Shown here piece after piece: positions 1-4,204 of a stretch of DNA of 6,651 bases. The notes beneath the pieces are model-generated. The model had not been told where the DNA came from, made no database searches, and saw only the letters and a list, made by a program, of their open reading frames with translations. Origin of the DNA: an uncultured Bacilli bacterium (GTDB taxonomy: Bacteria > Bacillota_I > Bacilli_A > RF39 > UBA660); assembly GCA_944363805.1 (NCBI GenBank), contig CALVVH010000057.1:1-6651 (forward strand), read 5' to 3'. Positions within the stretch are counted from its first letter, which is position 1. Every line of letters begins with the position of its first letter. The translations under genes and the position numbers were made by a program.

Positions 1-507
1 CCAAGTACCTTTATTAGGTATTAATTCTCCACTTATAATATGACGTCCATTTTTATCAATTTCTTTTTTGAAATAAACACTTGGACTTCTTACAAGTTGG
101 GAAACAATTACTCTTTCGGCCCCATTAATGATAAATGTTCCTGCTTCAGTCATTAATGGCATGTCACCTAAGAAGATAGTTTGTTCTTTTACTTCACCAG
201 TTTCATGCACGAACAAACGCGCTTCAACCTTCAATGGTGCAGCATAGTTAACCATTCTTTCTTTAGCTTCTTTGATAGAATATCTTGGTTCATCAAAATA
301 ATAATCCCCAAATTCCAAAGAAATATTACCAGTAAAACTTTCTACTGGAAATAAATCATCAAATATTTCTTTGATTCCTTCATCCAAAAATTGTTGATAG
401 CTCTTCTTTTGAATTTCGAGTAAATCATTCAACTCCAAAACGTTTTTCGTTTTCGAAAAACTTCTTCTTTCACGATAGTCACCAAATTTTTTTACTTTAT
501 AAGCCAC
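1..507 (-). CDS. rpoB: DNA-directed RNA polymerase subunit beta, N-terminal part (cut by window edge)
   Basis: These are the first 169 codons of the beta subunit of RNA polymerase, which is normally about 1,150-1,250 residues long in Bacilli; the rest runs off the low end of the window. The reading frame is open throughout and starts [17 protein letters not shown]. The segment covers the N-terminal cleft and the start of the protrusion. Residues 127-146 contain the highly conserved [13 protein letters not shown] and RSPSVYF strings, the region where N-terminal rifampicin-resistance changes are known in other bacteria. Ser at the RSPS position is what I recall for Bacillus, which supports a Bacilli affiliation. 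The start is a GTG at 507, chosen because GGGGTGA (about 512-518) lies 4-5 bases upstream and no in-frame ATG occurs nearby. The gene follows the methyltransferase by 94 bases and has its own promoter. Confidence 0.97.
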   Translation of the reverse strand, partial: MAYKVKKFGDYRERRSFSKTKNVLELNDLLEIQKKSYQQFLDEGIKEIFDDLFPVESFTGNISLEFGDYYFDEPRYSIKEAKERMVNYAAPLKVEARLFVHETGEVKEQTIFLGDMPLMTEAGTFIINGAERVIVSQLVRSPSVYFKKEIDKNGRHIISGELIPNKGTW

Positions 508-511
508 GATA

Positions 512-518
512 TCACCCC
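512..518 (-). promoter_or_regulatory. Ribosome binding site of rpoB (decides GTG start)
   Basis: GGGGTGA on the minus strand lies 4-5 bases before the GTG at 507. An ATG at about 520 is out of frame and hits a stop after one codon, so the GTG is the only sensible start. Confidence 0.75.
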
Positions 519-573
519 ATACACAATTTTTTAAGACTATTTCTATTTAAAAAAATAAATATGCCACCAATTT

Positions 574-600
574 AAAATTCTATATCGTAATTAGAATTTT
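574..600. repeat. Perfect 9-bp inverted repeat overlapping the rpoB promoter
   Basis: The arms AAAATTCTA (574-582) and TAGAATTTT (592-600) are perfect inverted copies around a 9-base centre. One arm covers the -10 hexamer and the other abuts the -35 hexamer. It has no GC clamp and no T-run after it, so it is not a convincing terminator. It could be an operator or a product of AT-rich composition. Confidence 0.45.
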
Positions 601-605
601 GTCAA
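577..605 (-). promoter_or_regulatory. Promoter of rpoB
   Basis: A perfect -35 hexamer TTGACA (600-605) is separated by 17 bases from TAGAAT (577-582), a 5/6 match to the -10 consensus. Transcription should start near 570, giving a leader of about 60 bases. The methyltransferase stop codon TGA (602-604) lies inside the -35 box. A 9-bp inverted repeat (574-582 and 592-600) covers the -10 box and the spacer. This is a sigma-A-type promoter by sequence only. Confidence 0.7.
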
Positions 606-1201
606 CAAATTTTTGCTTTGAAGCAGTAAAAACCCTTGTTTTTTCCTACAACTTCTACATTATAGCACTCTTCAAGCGTCTTTTTTGTCGATTTAGCTCC
701 TTGGTCTTTATGAACAATACACCAAAGTTCGCTGTCACTCGACAAATGTTCTTTTGCTCCTAGCAAAATCTTGTTAACCACTTCTTTACCAGCCCTAATC
801 GGCGGATTGGTTATTATATAATCATACTTATTTTTAACATTTTCATAGCAATCGCTCAGATAAGCATTACAATTTTCTACTTTATTTGTCTTTATATTTC
901 GTTCACATAAGTGAAGTGCTCTTTTATTTATATCTATTAAATCTACATTTGCATGGGTCAATTTACTGACAACAATGCCAATAAAGCCATAGCCACAACC
1001 AACATCTAGGATTTTGGAACCAACTAATTTGGGATGGTGTTCTAAAAATAAAGTTGTCAAAAAAGCTGATGCATAATCTATTTTATTTTTAGCAAAAACG
1101 CCATTGTCACTCAAAAAAGTAAAAGTTGTATTATTAACTGTATATGGTATTTCTCGTATCTCACTTTTTAAATTATCATTATTTGTAAAATAGTGTTCCA
1201 A
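602..1201 (-). CDS. ybxB: YbxB/RsmC-like class I SAM-dependent methyltransferase
   Basis: This 199-residue protein is a Rossmann-fold methyltransferase of the RsmC family, whose best-known members methylate guanine in 16S rRNA. The SAM-binding motif I DVGCGYG is at residues 66-72, an acidic motif II DLIDIN at 87-92, and the catalytic motif NPPIRAGK at 132-139. Length and the opening EHYF plus TFLSDNGVFAKNKIDYAS match the short Bacillus YbxB form, which lacks the extra N-terminal half of E. coli RsmC. YbxB also precedes rpoB in Bacillus. I choose the TTG at 1201, not the upstream TTG at 1240. AAGGGG lies 8 bases before the 1201 codon, the family starts at EHYF, and the 1240 codon lies upstream of the predicted transcription start. 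The exact rRNA target is not shown by the sequence. Confidence 0.9.
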   Translation of the reverse strand: MEHYFTNNDNLKSEIREIPYTVNNTTFTFLSDNGVFAKNKIDYASAFLTTLFLEHHPKLVGSKILDVGCGYGFIGIVVSKLTHANVDLIDINKRALHLCERNIKTNKVENCNAYLSDCYENVKNKYDYIITNPPIRAGKEVVNKILLGAKEHLSSDSELWCIVHKDQGAKSTKKTLEECYNVEVVGKNKGFYCFKAKIC

Positions 1202-1209
1202 AGGCCAGT

Positions 1210-1215
1210 CCCCTT
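1210..1215 (-). promoter_or_regulatory. Ribosome binding site of the methyltransferase (decides TTG start)
   Basis: AAGGGG on the minus strand is followed by 8 bases and the TTG at 1199-1201. It lies inside the longer reading frame that begins at 1240, which argues that the longer frame is not the real protein. Confidence 0.75.
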
Positions 1216-1231
1216 TTCTCGATATACAGCT

Positions 1232-1261
1232 ATTATACAATAAAAAAAGGCATTAAGTCAA
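1232..1261 (-). promoter_or_regulatory. Promoter of the methyltransferase gene, embedded in a terminator
   Basis: TTGACT (1256-1261, 5/6 to consensus) is followed after 18 bases by a perfect TATAAT (1232-1237). The predicted start near 1225 gives a leader of about 24 bases containing the AAGGGG ribosome site. The -35 hexamer lies in the loop and inner stem of the terminator of the gene upstream, so one short stretch does both jobs. Confidence 0.7.
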
Positions 1262-1267
1262 TGCCTT
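1242..1267 (-). terminator. Rho-independent terminator after the membrane-protein gene
   Basis: On the minus strand a perfect 8-bp stem AAGGCATT / AATGCCTT (1260-1267 and 1247-1254) with a 5-base loop is followed directly by a T-run (1242-1248 read as T, including the last stem bases). The TAA stop codon of the upstream gene (1266-1268) forms the base of the stem. It should end the transcript of the pilin-like operon before the methyltransferase and rpoB. Confidence 0.85.
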
Positions 1268-1850
1268 ATTCATTGTTTTCGTCAAGACAATAGAAATTAT
1301 TTGTTCCAAGTCGCCATGTACCATCTTCATTATAAGCATATACTCCATTGTTTTCCCAGTAAATCATCATTTTATCATCTTGAACATTGGTAATATATAA
1401 ATCATCAATATTGATATCGCGAATATTATTACAGGTATTTTCACCTTTGGCAACATACAAACCATTTTCATTTTCAAAATACTTATTAATACTGTCTACT
1501 TCTTCAAAATAATTTTCCCATTTCAATTCTGTATAAGTATCTTTTATCAAATTATTAATATCAGCAATGGAATGAATATCAGCTAATTTTTCATCATCTA
1601 CATAATAGTACGTAACATCATCAACGGTAATTGCTCCTTCAGAAGTTTTAACGTCTCCTTGATAAATATAACTATATAAATAATCGTTTTGAACTAATTG
1701 TCTTGCCCTTTCAGTCATCTCATCTTTCTTTTGGGCCGCTTCTTGATTTTTGTTAATTAAGAATATTACAAGAATAGTCAAGATTATAAGAACTAGGACT
1801 ATTACCGAAATTATTATTATTTTCTTTTTATTTTCTTTAATGAATTTCAT
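1266..1850 (-). CDS. Single-pass membrane protein with extracellular domain, possibly IseA-like
   Basis: This 194-residue protein begins with a lysine-rich stretch (residues 2-10), then one strongly hydrophobic helix (about 11-32), then a polar linker and an acidic soluble domain (about 45-194). The charge pattern predicts the N-terminus inside and the domain outside the cell. There is no lipobox and only two cysteines, 140 and 188, which could pair. The order of elements (GAITVDDVTYYYV, a helix ending DTYTE, then GLYVAKGE, and a final TWRLGT) reminds me of the IseA/YoeB family, inhibitors of cell-wall DL-endopeptidases. That resemblance is from memory and weak. The ATG at 1850 is preceded by GGAGGT, though only 3-4 bases away. 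An ATG at 1868 would overlap the upstream gene by 8 bases but has no ribosome site. It follows the pilin-like gene by 10 bases, so it is probably co-transcribed. Confidence 0.85.
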   Translation of the reverse strand: MKFIKENKKKIIIISVIVLVLIILTILVIFLINKNQEAAQKKDEMTERARQLVQNDYLYSYIYQGDVKTSEGAITVDDVTYYYVDDEKLADIHSIADINNLIKDTYTELKWENYFEEVDSINKYFENENGLYVAKGENTCNNIRDINIDDLYITNVQDDKMMIYWENNGVYAYNEDGTWRLGTNNFYCLDENNE

Positions 1851-1860
1851 TTTACCTCCA

Positions 1861-4146
1861 TTATGCATAATAGTAAATAGTTACATTGTATTCCCAATAA
1901 GTGTAATCTTCCCAACAGCTATATGAACAAGTTAAATCCCATCTATCAAGACTTCCTTCATAACAATAATAACATCTAGAACCTTCTAAGTAGTCTCCCC
2001 TGTCACATTCATAGTAATCATCTTCATAGCGATTACAGGTTGCACGGTAATCTCCTTCCCAAACACAGGTAAATTGACATCTAGTGGTGGAATATTTGGT
2101 ACCATCTCCTGAAGAACATCTATCGCCGTTATAATCTGGTCGATAAGTACAGTCATACCAAGCATTACTAGGTCGATAGTATCCTTCTGGACAAGTTGAG
2201 GAAGCTCCTTTACTATTACATGAATATCTACCACCAGAGCATGTACATATAGATTGGAATGATCTACCAGTTTCATCAAATGAATATCCTTGGTCATTTA
2301 CGCAGTAACCATCACCATCTGGTTCACCTCCACGATTACATGACCACCGAGAGCATCCACCTTCGACAAGATCAGCTCTATAGGATTCAGCATCATCGGT
2401 ACAGGTTGTCCTCCTTTCTGACCAATTTGTTCTACCACCGCTAGCTGTAAAGTATACATTAGTTCCACTAGCACTAGCAGTAACTCGGCCATTATCAACC
2501 TCAGCATGATCAAATATTTTCATGTTACTTATGCGAATACTATCACTAATACTTTGGCGTGATTCACTGTATAAATTTTGTCTAGTTGAGTACAATTTGA
2601 CAATATTAGTAACCGTTATACTTTTACTACTAACATTACCTACAGCATCTTGAACCCAGAAATAATAGGTTCCATTATTGCTTATTTTATAAGTTCTTCC
2701 TGAAAGATTTCTAGTAGCACTAACGGTTTGCCAGCCACTGCTAGGTTTGCTTGAACTAGTTGACCAAGCATATCTTGTAATTCCCGCTTGATTATCAGTT
2801 GCTGTTCCAGTCAAGGTTAGGCTTGTGACATAAGAAGAAGTACTCTTAGTTACATTAACACTATTAATAACACGGTCAATATTATTTACGACAATGCTTT
2901 TACTAGAAACATTGCCAATCTCATCTTTTACCCAGAAATAATAGGTTCCATTACTTGTTACATTATATGTTTTACTAATAGGATCATTGGTCTTAGTAAA
3001 ATTTGACCAAGCTGAATTGTTATAATTATTAGTTGTTGTAAATTGATAAGCAACTAAACCGGATTTGTTATCTTGAGCTGTTCCAGTTAGAGTAAGTGAT
3101 CTAGTGTAAGCAGTTGGAATTGAGGAAGTTAAATTAATCCAATCAGCTCCAGAAGCATCAACTTTACCATTATCAATTTTATAATCAGAGCCACTGACAT
3201 TACCAACTTTATCTTTAACACAAATAGTATTGATATTTTCAGCTAAGGTAATTGTGGCCGTATTTGTGGCATCAACTGCAGTGTATTCTAAGTCTTTATT
3301 ACAAGTTGTAGCGTTACCGGCATAGATGCCTGCAACTCCAGACCCAGAATAGTCACTCGCAGTTATGATAGCTCTTTTGCCTCGCGACCACTCACTATTC
3401 GTCGGAGTATCATCAATATTTTCTAAACTTGTTTCTACAATTACTGGCGCTTGCAAGTCGATATTTATTGCTTGTGAAGTTTCATTGACAGTGCTATCAG
3501 CAAATGTTACTCTGGCTGTATAGATACTTTGATTTATCAAAGTTGCATTTGTTGCAATTGTATAGTTATTACCACTATTTCCGTCAGTGCTAGTCCAATA
3601 ATAACTTATGGTTTCATCCTTTAAGATATCACCATTACGATACATTACCCCAAGGTTGACATTTTCTCCTAACCACTTGTCGTTGCCATCCGCATCTTTA
3701 GATTCGATAGGTTTACATTCTTCGAAGTTTTCATCATATTGACAAATAACTAAATCGACAGTAGATTCATAAGGATTACAAGTGCCATTTTCATCTCGGC
3801 CAATGTCTTCCCCAAATGTCGAAACATAAGAACCATTATCATACACAGAAGTTATAAGGTGACAATTTAAACTCTCATTATCGACTGGATTATAAATATC
3901 TGTTTCATCATCAGGCATAACATAACCATTTTGAATTAAATTTTCTACAGTTACGGTCGTTATACCGGTATCTTCGGCATAGTTTGCTGCCTCAATTTCT
4001 AGCAAGCCAACGACATTTTCGTAATCTCTTTGCAAAACGTTGTTGCGAATTCCCACAACCATTGACAAAGCAATACTCATAATTATCGCCAAAACGGCGA
4101 TAACTCCAATCAATTCTGTTAATGTAAAGCCTTTTTTCTTTACCAT
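1861..4146 (-). CDS. Large type IV prepilin-like surface protein with Ig-like modules and Cys-rich tip (paralogue 2)
   Basis: This 761-residue protein starts MVKKKGFTLTELIGV, a textbook prepilin signal: basic leader, cleavage expected between Gly6 and Phe7, Glu at +5 (residue 11), and a hydrophobic helix to about 32. Residues 40-145 form a conserved pilin-like head with four cysteines (95, 123, 135, 144). A beta-rich region follows, then three Ig-like modules (about 245-325, 334-420, 427-514), the last two carrying YYFWV and GNVSSKSI strands. A linker (515-580) leads to a Cys-rich domain with 18 cysteines between 582 and 744 and a tyrosine-rich C-terminus ending IYYYA. Normal pilins are about 120-200 residues, so this is probably a minor pilin or adhesin displayed on a pilus or pseudopilus, not a bulk subunit. 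AGGTGA lies 5 bases before the ATG. It shares architecture and extended identity with its upstream tandem neighbour. Assembly genes are absent here, so the route to the surface is inferred. Confidence 0.9.
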   Translation of the reverse strand: MVKKKGFTLTELIGVIAVLAIIMSIALSMVVGIRNNVLQRDYENVVGLLEIEAANYAEDTGITTVTVENLIQNGYVMPDDETDIYNPVDNESLNCHLITSVYDNGSYVSTFGEDIGRDENGTCNPYESTVDLVICQYDENFEECKPIESKDADGNDKWLGENVNLGVMYRNGDILKDETISYYWTSTDGNSGNNYTIATNATLINQSIYTARVTFADSTVNETSQAINIDLQAPVIVETSLENIDDTPTNSEWSRGKRAIITASDYSGSGVAGIYAGNATTCNKDLEYTAVDATNTATITLAENINTICVKDKVGNVSGSDYKIDNGKVDASGADWINLTSSIPTAYTRSLTLTGTAQDNKSGLVAYQFTTTNNYNNSAWSNFTKTNDPISKTYNVTSNGTYYFWVKDEIGNVSSKSIVVNNIDRVINSVNVTKSTSSYVTSLTLTGTATDNQAGITRYAWSTSSSKPSSGWQTVSATRNLSGRTYKISNNGTYYFWVQDAVGNVSSKSITVTNIVKLYSTRQNLYSESRQSISDSIRISNMKIFDHAEVDNGRVTASASGTNVYFTASGGRTNWSERRTTCTDDAESYRADLVEGGCSRWSCNRGGEPDGDGYCVNDQGYSFDETGRSFQSICTCSGGRYSCNSKGASSTCPEGYYRPSNAWYDCTYRPDYNGDRCSSGDGTKYSTTRCQFTCVWEGDYRATCNRYEDDYYECDRGDYLEGSRCYYCYEGSLDRWDLTCSYSCWEDYTYWEYNVTIYYYA
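1915..2403 (-). other. Cys-rich C-terminal domain of paralogue 2 (18 cysteines)
   Basis: Residues 582-744 carry cysteines at 582, 598, 603, 615, 634, 636, 643, 652, 666, 677, 690, 694, 704, 714, 725, 728, 740 and 744. An even number in an exported domain suggests about nine disulfides. The last part, C-RGDYLEG-C-C-EGSL-C, has the spacing style of ephrin-receptor/TNFR-like cysteine modules, but I do not recognise the domain as a whole. RGD is at 716-718 (bases 1993-2001). Confidence 0.7.
2605..3414 (-). repeat. Three Ig-like modules in paralogue 2
   Basis: Modules cover about 3172-3414, 2887-3147 and 2605-2868. Each has a D-x-x-(S/A)-G turn (residues 265-271, 359-364, 451-455) and a closing (V/W)-x-D-x-x-GNVS strand (309-318, 404-414, 497-506). 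The last two are the most alike: a 24-base stretch encoding GTYYFWV is identical at 2654-2677 and 2930-2953, a sign of internal duplication. Boundaries are approximate. Confidence 0.75.
3883..3945. repeat. 63-base identity block, copy in paralogue 2
   Basis: This stretch is identical base for base to 6221-6283 in the neighbouring paralogue. It encodes the head region around ENLIQNGYVMPDDETDIYNP. Most other regions of the two genes differ at many synonymous sites. Confidence 0.85.
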
Positions 4147-4151
4147 TCAAC

Positions 4152-4157
4152 TCACCT
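4152..4157 (-). promoter_or_regulatory. Ribosome binding site of paralogue 2
   Basis: AGGTGA on the minus strand is followed by 5 bases and the ATG at 4144-4146. The surrounding AGTAGGTG is shared with the leader of the paralogue upstream. Confidence 0.75.
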
Positions 4158-4167
4158 ACTTTATTTA

Positions 4168-4196
4168 AGTATAAAGGATTTTCTTTTTTTATTCAA
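4168..4196 (-). promoter_or_regulatory. Promoter of paralogue 2 and the membrane-protein gene
   Basis: TTGAAT (4191-4196, 4/6) is separated by 17 bases from TATACT (4168-4173, 5/6). Transcription should start near 4161, leaving a leader of about 15 bases that just contains the ribosome site. CTTTATACTTA around the -10 box is shared exactly with the promoter of paralogue 1. No terminator precedes it, so read-through from paralogue 1 is also likely. Confidence 0.6.
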
Positions 4197-4204
4197 GCAT
4201 AACC

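Noticed and set aside
602..604. TGA read as Trp (Mycoplasma-type code)
   Set aside because: The methyltransferase ends where its family ends at this TGA, Trp is encoded by TGG throughout, and read-through would run into the rpoB promoter.
1848..1868. ATG at 1868 as start of the membrane protein
   Set aside because: It has no ribosome site, whereas GGAGGT precedes the ATG at 1850. The spacing there is short (3-4 bases), so some doubt remains.
1860..1871. Palindrome ATTATGCATAAT at the end of paralogue 2 as an operator
   Set aside because: It is explained by the codons for Tyr-Ala-stop, and the same TTATGCATAA occurs at the end of paralogue 1.
2259..2444. Plus-strand open frames (also 4267-4590 and 5237-5434)
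   Set aside because: They lie antisense to the strongly supported large proteins, have no ribosome sites I can see, and their translations are low in complexity and not protein-like.
1986..2513. Other-frame minus-strand open frames inside paralogue 2 (similarly 4291-4506 and 4930-5118 in paralogue 1)
   Set aside because: They are frame shadows. The main frame is unbroken, its protein is conserved between paralogues with synonymous changes, and the shadow proteins are not conserved.
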